64,000 nt of DNA from Candidatus Aminicenantota bacterium (GTDB taxonomy: Bacteria; Acidobacteriota; Aminicenantia; Aminicenantales; UBA8522). The DNA lies in the NCBI GenBank assembly GCA_017886205.1, contig JAFNEO010000057.1, positions 33,419-97,418 on the forward strand, given 5' to 3'. The notes under the pieces are model-generated. The model searched no databases, had not been told where the DNA came from, and saw nothing but the letters and a program-made list of their open reading frames with translations. Positions 33,597 to 41,362 of this stretch are shown in pieces. The translations under genes were made by a program, and so were the position numbers. Every line of letters starts with the position of its first letter. The stretch's first letter is position 1.

Positions 33597-34862
33597 ATGG
33601 AGACCGGGAAAACCATAGCCGCGGCCAAGTTCAAATCTCTGGCCGAAGAGTACCGGCAGAAGACGGGCCTTCACCTCATCCTGGTCGACCTCAGGGGCAA
33701 AATCATCTCTGGGTCCGGGGGCTGTGACTTTTGTCGGAAGGCTGGTGCGGGCAGAGAGGAGAAGCTGGTTAAGAGCTGCCACCAGAAGATGGCCCAGGCC
33801 GTCGAGGAATCGTTCCGCTGGGGAGAGGGCTACATCACGACCTGCCCGCTGGGGTTTGTCCTCTTCGCCGTGCCCATCGTCCAGCACAGGAGACTCAGGG
33901 GGGGACTGATCAGCGGTTTCGCCATCTTTGCCGAGATGAAGGAGGATTTCGCCGAAGAGGTCTCCGCCAACTTGGCCAAGTTCGGCGCGGCCGCTAAGCC
34001 CCTCGGCCTCAACGCCAAGGGCATCAGGAACATTTCGCTCAAGAAAGCGAAAGAGGCCGTCTCCCAGTTGATGTCCCTGACCCAAAAGTACGAAATTAAC
34101 GACCTCGCTTTTTTGAAGGAGCGGAACGAAAAATACGTCCAGCAGTACAAGATCGCCAACTTCCTGGAGAAGCTGAAGAGGGAAAACCCCGACATCGCCC
34201 GGAAGATCCTGGACAAACAGGACGAGATCATCCAGAAGGTGAAGCTGGGAGACAGGGCCGGGGCCCGGGAGATCCTGAACGAATTCCTGGGATCGATTTT
34301 TTTTGAGAGCGGGATGAACTTCGAGGTGATCAAGGTCCGGATCATCGAGCTCATCGTCATCATTTCCCGGGCGGCCATCGAGGCCGGCGTCGGGGCGCAG
34401 GAGTTGCTCGGGCTCAACTATTCCTACTTGACCGAGCTCAGCAAAGTGACTGACCTGGAAGAGCTGCTCTTCAAGGTTACCCGGGTCCTGGAGAACTTCA
34501 TCGCCAAGGTCTCTCTGGGCAAGGAGAAAAAGCGGAAGGTCCGGTGCCAGAGGATGCGCGATTTCATCCACCGGAACTTCACCCGGAAGATCACCGCCCG
34601 GGACGTGGCCGAAGAGGCCGGACTCAGCGTCGGACGGGCCCTCCACCTGTTTCGAGAAGAAACGGGGATGGCCCTGACGGGCTATATCAACAAGATGAAG
34701 GTCGACTATGGGAAGTATCTTCTTCTGAACAGCGACATCCAGCTGGCGGAGCTGGCCGACCAGCTCGGCTACTATGACCAGAGCCATTTCACCAAGAATT
34801 TCAAGAAATTCGAGAAAATCACCCCCTCCCATTTTCGGTTGAGGTATAAGACGGAGATCTAG
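33597..34862 (+). CDS. PocR-domain AraC-family transcription regulator
   Basis: 421 residues from the ATG at 33597, with GAGGAAT before it; the TTG in the ORF track is not supported. The N-terminal third is a PocR-type sensory domain with the cysteine set GGCDFCRKAG, KSCHQKM and TTCPLGF (Cys43, Cys46, Cys61, Cys83). A coiled helical middle follows (KILDKQDEIIQKVKLGDRAGAREILNEFL). The C-terminal AraC double HTH has ITARDVAEEAGLSVGRALHLFREETG and YYDQSHFTKNFKKFEKITPSHFR. PocR-type regulators sense small molecules and are known in B12-linked catabolism, and regulators of this type also sit by methylamine methyltransferases. Divergence from the array suggests control of it. Confidence 0.87.
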   Translation: METGKTIAAAKFKSLAEEYRQKTGLHLILVDLRGKIISGSGGCDFCRKAGAGREEKLVKSCHQKMAQAVEESFRWGEGYITTCPLGFVLFAVPIVQHRRLRGGLISGFAIFAEMKEDFAEEVSANLAKFGAAAKPLGLNAKGIRNISLKKAKEAVSQLMSLTQKYEINDLAFLKERNEKYVQQYKIANFLEKLKRENPDIARKILDKQDEIIQKVKLGDRAGAREILNEFLGSIFFESGMNFEVIKVRIIELIVIISRAAIEAGVGAQELLGLNYSYLTELSKVTDLEELLFKVTRVLENFIAKVSLGKEKKRKVRCQRMRDFIHRNFTRKITARDVAEEAGLSVGRALHLFREETGMALTGYINKMKVDYGKYLLLNSDIQLAELADQLGYYDQSHFTKNFKKFEKITPSHFRLRYKTEI

Positions 34863-34947
34863 GATCCGAATGCCCATGATATTCTGAGGAACGAAACGAT
34901 AGGGAAAAGGTCGTAGAAATCGGCCTCCAGAAGTTGAGCGAGGAAAG

Positions 34948-37032
34948 ATGAATTTTCAAAAAACCAGGTCCTTATTTTGGGCTGTTTTTTTCCTGGCCAC
35001 ACTCCCCGTTCTGCCGGTCCGGTTCCCTTCGGCCCAAGAACGTTTCGGACCCTCCCAGCCGGCGTACGATTTCGGGATAGAAACCGGCTGGATCACGATG
35101 CCGGACGGGGTCCGGCTCTCGACGACATACTACAAGCCTGTGCCCCTCGTTCCCGACGAGAAATTCCCGGTCGTCTTCGAGTTCCTTCCCTACCGAAAGG
35201 ACGATTCGGGCTACATCGGCACCTATGCTCTCTACACTTATTTTGTCCGCCGGGGATATATCATGGTTCGGGTCGATATCCGGGGGACGGGATCATCCGA
35301 GGGGATTTTCCCCCTTCGTGAGTATTCTGAACAGGAACTCGACGATGCCGTCGAGATCATCGACCGGCTCTCCAAGATGCCGGGGTCGAACGGCCGCGTC
35401 GGCATGTGGGGCATCTCCTGGGGTGGCTTCAACGCCATCCAGGTGGCCATGCGCCGGCCTCCGGCCCTCAAAGCCATCCTCGCCGCCATGGCCACGGACG
35501 ACCTTTATCATGATGATGTTCACTACATGGACGGGGCGTTTCATGTGGACGAATGGGCCTTCTGGTTCGATCATGCCAAGGCCATTCCTCGGTCTCCTGA
35601 TTACCCTCTCGACGAGGCCTATTTCAAGGAACGCTTCGAGTCTTACCCCGGCCTGTTGACCTATCTCAAGCAGCAGAAGGACGGAGAATTCTGGCGCCGG
35701 AATTCCCTCCGCTGGCAGTACGACAAAATCCAGATCCCCTGCTATCTTATCGGCGGTCTCCTTGACGGCTATCGGGACAGCGTCCCGCGAATGCTCGAGA
35801 ATATGAAAGTCCCGATCAAAGCCGAGATCGGGCCCTATAACCATTCCTGGCCGGACGACGGAATCCCGGGACCCAATTATGAATGGCGGCATGAAGCGGT
35901 CCGCTGGTGGGACAACTGGCTCAAGGATATCGACACCGAAGTCACGGCCGATCCCCGGCTGGCCTTATTTATGAGGGAGGGGCATGCCCCGGACTCCAAC
36001 CTCCAGACGACGCCGGGACATTGGATCACGACCGATTGGCCGATCCCCGGGACAACCTGGCAAAAGCTCTTTCCGGCGGAAAACCACGGGCTTTTGGAGA
36101 GCCCGGAAAAGCCGGGCGAGGAAGGCCTCCGCTATGTCCCGACCTATGGAATAAGCAGCGGGCTATGGTGGGGAGAGCCGACCGGTGACATGAGGCCGGA
36201 TGACGCCGGGAGTCTCGTCTTTGACAGTCCGCCCCTCAATAAAAGCTTCGCTATCGCCGGTTTTCCCCAGGTCTTCCTGCGCGTCTCTGCGGACGCGCCC
36301 CTCGCCCACTGGGTCGCCCGGCTCGAAGATATCCAGCCGGATGGAACGGTCTCTCTCGTCGCCGGGGCCCTTCTCAACGGCGCCCAGAGAAATTCCCGGA
36401 TCGACCCGGAGCCGCTCGTCCCGGGAGAAACCTACGACCTCGGTTTTGACCTGCATTTTACGACCTGGACGTTCCAGGCCGGACACAGAATCCGCCTCTC
36501 CGTTTCCAACTCCCTATTCCCGATGATCTGGCCGACCCCCTACCCCATGACCACCCGGCTTTTCATCGGGACCGGAGAGACCCGGGTCGAACTGCCGGTC
36601 GTTCCCGAGGAGAAGCGTCCGGCTCCCCGCTTCGAGCGACCGCAGCCGCGGGAAACACGGACGGACGCTCTCGACCTCGGCGGAGAGGTCTGGCCCCAGG
36701 GCTTCTATCAATGGCGGCGCGACCTCTGGAAGGGAACCGTGGGAGTGGAATGGCACGGCTCCAGCCGCTATGAGATCGGAGGAGTCCGCTTTGAGTCGAC
36801 TGAAAAGAACGACTACGAGACCAGCGACAACAGCCCCGCCGCCTCACGTTTCCTCGGCGAGGACAGCGATCGCATCCGGCTCCCCGACCGGAATATCTAT
36901 TTGCTGACCACGGTGAATATCCGTTCCGAAGAAAAGAGCTTCGAGGTGATCTTTGTCCGGCAGGTCTATCTGAACGACAAGCTTCTCCGGCGAAAGGAAT
37001 GGCAGGAGACGATCCCGCGGCAGGGCCAATAA
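34948..37032 (+). CDS. CocE/NonD family hydrolase (X-Pro dipeptidyl-peptidase S15-like)
   Basis: 694 residues with an N-terminal signal peptide (SLFWAVFFLATLPVLPVRFPSAQ). The alpha/beta-hydrolase domain has the nucleophile elbow GMWGISWGGFNAIQ, the oxyanion-side VRVDIRGTGSSEG, and a late histidine in GPYNHSWPD. A C-terminal jelly-roll (PepX_C-like) follows, from about residue 380. The family includes X-Pro dipeptidyl-peptidases, cocaine esterase and glutaryl-7-ACA acylase, so activity may be peptidase or esterase. It stands alone between the regulator and yajQ, with GAGGAAAG before the ATG. Confidence 0.85.
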   Translation: MNFQKTRSLFWAVFFLATLPVLPVRFPSAQERFGPSQPAYDFGIETGWITMPDGVRLSTTYYKPVPLVPDEKFPVVFEFLPYRKDDSGYIGTYALYTYFVRRGYIMVRVDIRGTGSSEGIFPLREYSEQELDDAVEIIDRLSKMPGSNGRVGMWGISWGGFNAIQVAMRRPPALKAILAAMATDDLYHDDVHYMDGAFHVDEWAFWFDHAKAIPRSPDYPLDEAYFKERFESYPGLLTYLKQQKDGEFWRRNSLRWQYDKIQIPCYLIGGLLDGYRDSVPRMLENMKVPIKAEIGPYNHSWPDDGIPGPNYEWRHEAVRWWDNWLKDIDTEVTADPRLALFMREGHAPDSNLQTTPGHWITTDWPIPGTTWQKLFPAENHGLLESPEKPGEEGLRYVPTYGISSGLWWGEPTGDMRPDDAGSLVFDSPPLNKSFAIAGFPQVFLRVSADAPLAHWVARLEDIQPDGTVSLVAGALLNGAQRNSRIDPEPLVPGETYDLGFDLHFTTWTFQAGHRIRLSVSNSLFPMIWPTPYPMTTRLFIGTGETRVELPVVPEEKRPAPRFERPQPRETRTDALDLGGEVWPQGFYQWRRDLWKGTVGVEWHGSSRYEIGGVRFESTEKNDYETSDNSPAASRFLGEDSDRIRLPDRNIYLLTTVNIRSEEKSFEVIFVRQVYLNDKLLRRKEWQETIPRQGQ

Positions 37033-37073
37033 GCATCCGGAGAAAGGCCCTCTCCCTGTCACCTTGAGGGCGG

Positions 37074-37099
37074 CCGGCAAGAAAAATCCGTGTTGCCGG
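37074..37099 (+). terminator. Possible terminator hairpin after the CocE gene
   Basis: CCGGCAA and TTGCCGG form a 7-bp stem around a 12-nt loop. It is not followed by a U-run, so the call is weak. Confidence 0.3.
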
Positions 37100-37105
37100 G
37101 ACGGT

Positions 37106-37137
37106 TTGAAAAAAAGGCTTTTCAATGATAAGATAAT
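37106..37137 (+). promoter_or_regulatory. Candidate yajQ promoter (near-leaderless)
   Basis: TTGAAA at 37106-37111 with GATAAG (15-nt spacer) or GATAAT (20-nt spacer) as the -10. Either places the start within about 5 nt of the ATG at 37143. Confidence 0.35.
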
Positions 37138-37142
37138 GCCCC

Positions 37143-37634
37143 ATGGCCCAGGAGCATTCGTTTGACATCGTCTCCAAGATCGAATGGCAAGAAGTCTCGA
37201 ACGCCGTCCATATCGCCCTTAAGGAAATCACCAACCGGTTCGATTTCAAGCACAGTCGGGCCGAGATCATCCAGGAAAAGGGCAAGCTGATCTTGATCGC
37301 CGAGGACGGCACCAAGCTTCGCAGCCTCATCGATGTCCTGGAACAAAAAATGGTCAAGCGTCACATCCCCCTCAAGGCCGTCCAGTACCAGAAGGTCGAG
37401 GACGGACCCAACCGGACGGTCAAGCAGGAGGTCCATTTCCAGGTCGGGATCCCCATGGAGAAGGCCCGGGAGATCGTCAAGCTGGTGAAACAGCAGAAGT
37501 TCAAAGCCCAAGCGGCCATCCAGGGAGACCAGGTCCGGGTCTTTTCTCCCAAGATCGACACCTTGCAGGAAGTCATCGGCTTTCTCAAGGCGCAGGATTT
37601 CGGCATCCACATGGAATTCGCCAACTACCGATGA
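37143..37634 (+). CDS. yajQ: YajQ family nucleotide-binding protein
   Basis: 163 residues, the usual YajQ size. The start AQEHSFDIVSKIEWQEVSNAV and the blocks EITNRFDFKHSRAEI, LIDVLEQKMVKRHIPLKAV and KQQKFKAQAAIQGDQVRVFSPK are diagnostic. YajQ is a two-domain RNA/c-di-GMP-binding protein; in Xanthomonas a member is a c-di-GMP effector, but the general role is unsettled. There is a 4-bp ATGA overlap with the polyprenyl synthetase gene. No ribosome site is seen, in keeping with a leaderless start. Confidence 0.93.
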   Translation: MAQEHSFDIVSKIEWQEVSNAVHIALKEITNRFDFKHSRAEIIQEKGKLILIAEDGTKLRSLIDVLEQKMVKRHIPLKAVQYQKVEDGPNRTVKQEVHFQVGIPMEKAREIVKLVKQQKFKAQAAIQGDQVRVFSPKIDTLQEVIGFLKAQDFGIHMEFANYR

Positions 37635-38653
37635 GAAACGCCCTCCCCCAGAAAGCCCGCGACCTGCTCCGGCAGAGGAAAGACCTGGATGATGTCTACA
37701 ACCATATCCAGGAGGAACTCGGTCGGGTCGAAGATAGCCTCAAGATCTTCTCTTACTCGCCCAATCGGCTGATTTCCGAGATCAGCACCTATCTCTTCCA
37801 GAAAAAGGGCAAGCGCATCCGGCCGGCCCTTCTCATCCTCTGCTCCAAGTTACTCAACTACCGGGGAGAGGAGCATATCTTCATGGCGACGCTGGTCGAA
37901 TTCATCCACACCGCCAGCCTGATCCACGACGACATCATCGACAACGCCGACCTCAGAAGGGGAAGGGATTCCGTCCATGCCCGCTGGGGCCCGAACATAT
38001 CCGTCCTGCTGGGCGATTATCTTTATATCAGTACCATCGGCAGGTCCCAGGAAAGCGCCCATCCCCAGGTCATCCGCATCCTGACCGATGTCTCGGCCCG
38101 GATGATCGAGGGCGAGCTGACCGAGTACCACTTAAGCGGCAACCTGGAGACGGCCGAGCAGGACTACATCGACATCATCGACAAGAAAACAGCCTCGCTC
38201 TTCTCTGCGGCCTGTCAGATCGGGGCGATCCTGAGCCGGGCGACGCCGGAGCAGGAAAAACGGCTCGTCGACTACGGCCGCAACCTGGGCCTGGCTTTCC
38301 AGGTGACCGATGACCTGCTCGATTTCCAGGGTGACGAAAACCGGCTGGGCAAGCCCGTCCTCTCCGACCTGAGCGAGGGCCGCATCACCCTGCCTTTGAT
38401 CTACGCCCTTCGCCACGATGGTTCTGAAAGCCGTGACCGCCTGCGGACCCTGCTCGCAAGAAAGAATCTGGACCGGCGGTCGAAGGGAGAGATCCTGGAC
38501 ATCATCAAGGCCGACGGCGCATTCGATTATAGCCATCGAAAAGCGGAAGAGTTTTCCCTACGGGCCCGGGATGTCGTCTCCGGGTTCCCGGAATCCACGT
38601 ACCGGGATGCGCTCAGCCTGCTGGCCGAGTTCGTCTTGAACAGGGACAGATAG
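37631..38653 (+). CDS. Polyprenyl diphosphate synthase (long-chain E-type)
   Basis: 340 residues. Two aspartate-rich motifs bind Mg-diphosphate: LIHDDIIDNADLRRG (DDxxD) and VTDDLLDFQGDENRLG. GKRIRPALLIL and STYLFQKKGK are the usual start blocks. The enzyme extends an allylic diphosphate with isopentenyl diphosphate; the bulk of small residues ahead of the first motif points to a long C35-C40 type product (quinone side chain), but the chain length is not proved. It overlaps yajQ by 4 bp and precedes the CYTH gene by 14 bp, so one transcript is likely. Confidence 0.9.
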   Translation: MRNALPQKARDLLRQRKDLDDVYNHIQEELGRVEDSLKIFSYSPNRLISEISTYLFQKKGKRIRPALLILCSKLLNYRGEEHIFMATLVEFIHTASLIHDDIIDNADLRRGRDSVHARWGPNISVLLGDYLYISTIGRSQESAHPQVIRILTDVSARMIEGELTEYHLSGNLETAEQDYIDIIDKKTASLFSAACQIGAILSRATPEQEKRLVDYGRNLGLAFQVTDDLLDFQGDENRLGKPVLSDLSEGRITLPLIYALRHDGSESRDRLRTLLARKNLDRRSKGEILDIIKADGAFDYSHRKAEEFSLRARDVVSGFPESTYRDALSLLAEFVLNRDR

Positions 38654-38667
38654 AGGCGGACGAGACT

Positions 38668-39183
38668 TTGGTCGAGATCGAAGTCAAAGTCCGGGTCAAG
38701 GATGCTGCCGCCATGCGCCAGGCCATCCTTCGGTCCGGCGCCCAGCTCGAAAAGGAACGCTATCCAGAAGAAAACACCCTCTTCGACCTCCCCTTACGGG
38801 TCCTGACATCCAAGAAATGCGCGCTGAGGTTGCGCCGGGCAGGCCGCAAGGTTTTCCTGACCTTTAAGGGAGCGCCCCAGAAATCGCGGCGGTTCAAGGT
38901 CCGCGAGGAGCACGAGACCGAGGTCCGGAACGAAAAGGCGCTGCGGCGGATCCTGCGCGGACTGGGGTTCGTGGCCGTCTTCCGCTATGAGAAGTCGAGA
39001 ACGACTTTTCGGAGGGGCCGCCTGCGGATCTCGCTCGATGAAACGGCGGCGGGTGTCTTCTGTGAGTTCGAGGGGGAGCGGAGCGATATCGTCAGGTATG
39101 CCCGAACCCTGGGTTTCTCTTCCGCGGAAATGATCAAGCAGGACTATGTGGAGATCCTGCAACAACAGGGGAAAAAGGCCTAG
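38668..39183 (+). CDS. CYTH domain protein (class IV cyclase / triphosphatase-like)
   Basis: 171 residues starting at TTG 38668 (VEIEVKVRV: the ExExK motif at the very start fixes the frame). LRLRRAGRKVFLTFKG, RRFKVREEHETEV, FRYEKSRTTFRRGRLRISLDE and FCEFEGE supply the charged triphosphate tunnel. CYTH proteins are class IV adenylate cyclases, inorganic triphosphatases or thiamine triphosphatases; sequence alone does not decide. It overlaps the convergent rpoZ stop by 4 bp in a CTAG. Confidence 0.83.
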   Translation: MVEIEVKVRVKDAAAMRQAILRSGAQLEKERYPEENTLFDLPLRVLTSKKCALRLRRAGRKVFLTFKGAPQKSRRFKVREEHETEVRNEKALRRILRGLGFVAVFRYEKSRTTFRRGRLRISLDETAAGVFCEFEGERSDIVRYARTLGFSSAEMIKQDYVEILQQQGKKA

Positions 39184-39581
39184 CCCTCTCCCTCTTCTTC
39201 TCCCTTCTCTTCTTCCAGCTCTTCGAGCGGCTCGAACTCCTCGGAGAACTTGGGTTCGGCCTCTTCTTCCTTGCCCCCGGCAGCTTCATCGCCTGAAACC
39301 CCGGGCTCAACGGCTGCGGCCCCCTCTTCCTCGATATCGCCGACCACTTCGTCACCGAGAAAGACGTGCTCCTCCGGCTCGGGAACGTCCTCTTTTTTGG
39401 TCTTCAGGATCTCGAACTCGACGAGGCCCAACTTGACCTCATTCTGGGCGATTCGGACGGGGTTCCGGGATTTTGACTTGAGGCGCGATTTTGCACCCTT
39501 GAGAAGTTCTTTCGCTCTTTTCGAGGCGATAATCACGAATCGGTACTTGCTGTCGACATTGCCCAATTCTTTCAACGGAAT
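39180..39581 (-). CDS. rpoZ: RNA polymerase omega subunit with long acidic tail
   Basis: The N-terminal 60 residues (LGNVDSKYRFVIIASKRAKELL, NPVRIAQNEVKLGLVEFEIL) are RpoZ, which chaperones beta-prime and stabilises RNA polymerase. A tail of about 70 residues follows, mostly Glu, Asp, Pro and Ala, so the protein is about 133 instead of the usual 70-110 residues. The ORF track starts at TTG 39575; an in-frame ATT at 39579-39581 is the better spaced from AAGAGGAGG and gives MPLKELG, so AUU or TTG starts both deserve testing. It is divergent from the MinD-like gene. Confidence 0.85.
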   Translation of the reverse strand: MPLKELGNVDSKYRFVIIASKRAKELLKGAKSRLKSKSRNPVRIAQNEVKLGLVEFEILKTKKEDVPEPEEHVFLGDEVVGDIEEEGAAAVEPGVSGDEAAGGKEEEAEPKFSEEFEPLEELEEEKGEEEGEG

Positions 39582-39619
39582 TGATTCCTCCTCTTTTTTT
39601 CCTTGGTAGACGTGAAGGA

Positions 39620-39648
39620 AGGATAGCAGAAATGCTCGAAAAATTCAA
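39620..39648 (-). promoter_or_regulatory. Predicted rpoZ promoter
   Basis: TTGAAT (39643-39648), a 17-nt spacer and TGC-TATCCT (39620-39625), read on the minus strand, with an extended -10. Confidence 0.55.
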
Positions 39649-39665
39649 TTTATTTCCTGGGAATA

Positions 39666-39694
39666 TTCACATCCCTAGGCGACTGTGCTAAAAT
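39666..39694 (+). promoter_or_regulatory. Predicted promoter of the MinD-like gene
   Basis: TTCACA (39666-39671), a 17-nt spacer and TGC-TAAAAT (39689-39694), an extended -10. The leader is about 31 nt. Confidence 0.55.
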
Positions 39695-39731
39695 AGAAAT
39701 TCGTTTTTTTGTTCGAATAACAATCGACCCT

Positions 39732-40682
39732 ATGTCTGAATACTCAAAACACCCGAAGGCCATCTGGGCGATCGGCGGAGGCAAAGGAGGAACGGGCAAG
39801 ACCTTCCTCTCCGCCAACCTGGCCATCGCCCTGAGTGTCGAACGGGGAGACATCGTCGCCGTCGACGCCGACCTCGGCGGCCCCAACCTGCACACCCTTC
39901 TCGGCGTCCGGGAAAACGGCCAGGACCTGGGGGATTTCGTCAGGAACGAAGTCACCCGGCTGGAAGACATCGCCCTGCCCACATCCTTCCCGGGGTTACG
40001 TCTTATCCGCGGGAGCGAGAACACGCTCTTCCTGGCCAACCTCAACCACTACCGGAAGCTGAAGCTCATCCGGCAGATTAAGAGCCTGCCTACGAGCGGC
40101 GTCGTCATCGACTTGGGCACGGGAAGCGCTTACAACACCCTGGACCTCTTCATGACCGCCAGCCCTGGGGTCCTTGTGGTCACGCCCGAGCCAACGGCGA
40201 TCGAGAACGCCTACCTGTTCCTGAAATCGTGCGCCCTCAGAGTTTTAAAAGCGTACGCCCGGTATTTCGGGATCCGGGACTTCGACCAGAAGATGAGTCA
40301 ATGGCTCGAATACCCGTCCGCCACGCTGAGGAAGTTCATGGAGATCCTTTCCGCCGGCGAAGGCTCGGCCGGCCAGGTCCTTACCGCCGCGTTGAATAAC
40401 TTCAAGGTCTATCTCGTCGTCAACAAGGCCCGGGACAGGAAGGACGTCCATCTCGGCCGTTCCATCGTCGACGTCGTCCGCAAGTACTTCCTCATCGACA
40501 TGGACCTCCTGGGGACTGTCCCCCAAGATGAGAGGGTCAACTGGAGCCTGAAGAAGTTCTCCCCGTTTATATTCGAACACCCGGAGAGCGAAGTCTCCAG
40601 GGCGATCCAGTCGATGGCCGAGAGGCTGTCCCTGGAATCGCCCCTTATCAAACCGGAAGAGAGGCCGTCCTCGCAGGCCTGA
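39732..40682 (+). CDS. MinD/FlhG-like P-loop ATPase
   Basis: 316 residues of the MinD/ParA class. Deviant Walker A WAIGGGKGGTGKTFLSANLA, then VAVDADLGGPNLHTLLG, VVIDLGTGSAYNTLDLFMTA and VVTPEPTAIENAYLFLKSC; this last block resembles FlhG/MinD proteins that follow flagellar or pilus regulators. No flagellar gene is in the window. A C-terminal amphipathic membrane-targeting helix is not clear. It precedes the J-domain/HTH gene by 3 bp, which argues for a joint function in positioning or assembly. Confidence 0.85.
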   Translation: MSEYSKHPKAIWAIGGGKGGTGKTFLSANLAIALSVERGDIVAVDADLGGPNLHTLLGVRENGQDLGDFVRNEVTRLEDIALPTSFPGLRLIRGSENTLFLANLNHYRKLKLIRQIKSLPTSGVVIDLGTGSAYNTLDLFMTASPGVLVVTPEPTAIENAYLFLKSCALRVLKAYARYFGIRDFDQKMSQWLEYPSATLRKFMEILSAGEGSAGQVLTAALNNFKVYLVVNKARDRKDVHLGRSIVDVVRKYFLIDMDLLGTVPQDERVNWSLKKFSPFIFEHPESEVSRAIQSMAERLSLESPLIKPEERPSSQA

Positions 40683-40685
40683 ACG

Positions 40686-41360
40686 ATGATCAGGAAGATC
40701 GAGGAGATGGACTTCTATGAGCTCTTGAACATGCCCCTCGACGCCTCGCCGAAAGACATCGAAAACGCCTATCTCCTGGCCGTCGCCACATATCACCGGG
40801 AAGGCCTAGCCTCCTATGGAGGGCTCGGGGACGTGGACCGGAGACTCATGCTGGACAAGGTCGAAGAGGCGTTCCAGACCTTGCGTGACCCGGAAAAGAA
40901 AAAAGCCTATGATCCTCTCGTCCTCCCCGGACATCCGGAATTCCAGCAGCGTGCCTATTTCCGACGCTCGACCAGTAGGCTGGAGATTGAAGACGCCTCC
41001 GAGGAAGAAAGGCTCTGGGACAAGATCAAGGCCGTCCTCAGTCCCCCCCGGCATCGCGGAGACGGCCACGGACATCGTAAAAATGGAGACGAATGGGAGC
41101 GGGAGAGGCTGCCCCAAGATTTCTATTATTACGGCGATTATCTCAAGAAGGTCAGGGAGAAAAGAGGCCTGTCCCGGGAAGATATCGCCGAGCGGTGCGG
41201 AATCAGCCCGGCCCGGCTCGAATCATTGGAGGAGGAAAGCTTTCCTTCCCTTTCCCATGGAGAAGAGCTTCTGGAAGGCCTCAAGCGCTACGCCAAGTGC
41301 TTGGGGCTCGACTCTGAGAAAGGGCGGGGTTCCCCCTTTTCCGATCGCTTTACTGAATAG
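40686..41360 (+). CDS. J-domain-like protein fused to a RodZ-type HTH
   Basis: 224 residues. Residues 8-80 follow the J-domain layout (DFYELLNMPLDASPKDIENAYLLAVATYH, then AFQTLRDPEKKKAYD), but the HPD motif needed to stimulate DnaK reads His-Arg-Glu at 37-39. Residues about 140-215 are a RodZ/XRE-type helix-turn-helix (YLKKVREKRGLSREDIAERCGISPARLESLEEE). No membrane segment is seen, unlike RodZ. The gene sits 3 bp after the MinD-like ATPase and is convergent with the GspG-like gene. It is probably an adaptor rather than a chaperone partner (inference). Confidence 0.72.
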   Translation: MIRKIEEMDFYELLNMPLDASPKDIENAYLLAVATYHREGLASYGGLGDVDRRLMLDKVEEAFQTLRDPEKKKAYDPLVLPGHPEFQQRAYFRRSTSRLEIEDASEEERLWDKIKAVLSPPRHRGDGHGHRKNGDEWERERLPQDFYYYGDYLKKVREKRGLSREDIAERCGISPARLESLEEESFPSLSHGEELLEGLKRYAKCLGLDSEKGRGSPFSDRFTE

Positions 41361-41362
41361 GC

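Noticed and set aside
33567-34877. 436-residue minus-strand ORF opposite the PocR-AraC gene
   Set aside because: It is an antisense shadow; the + strand protein has recognisable PocR and AraC domains and a ribosome site.
14429-34947. Cobalamin riboswitch near the corrinoid genes
   Set aside because: No B12-box-like conserved sequence or long structured leader is seen; the gaps are too short.
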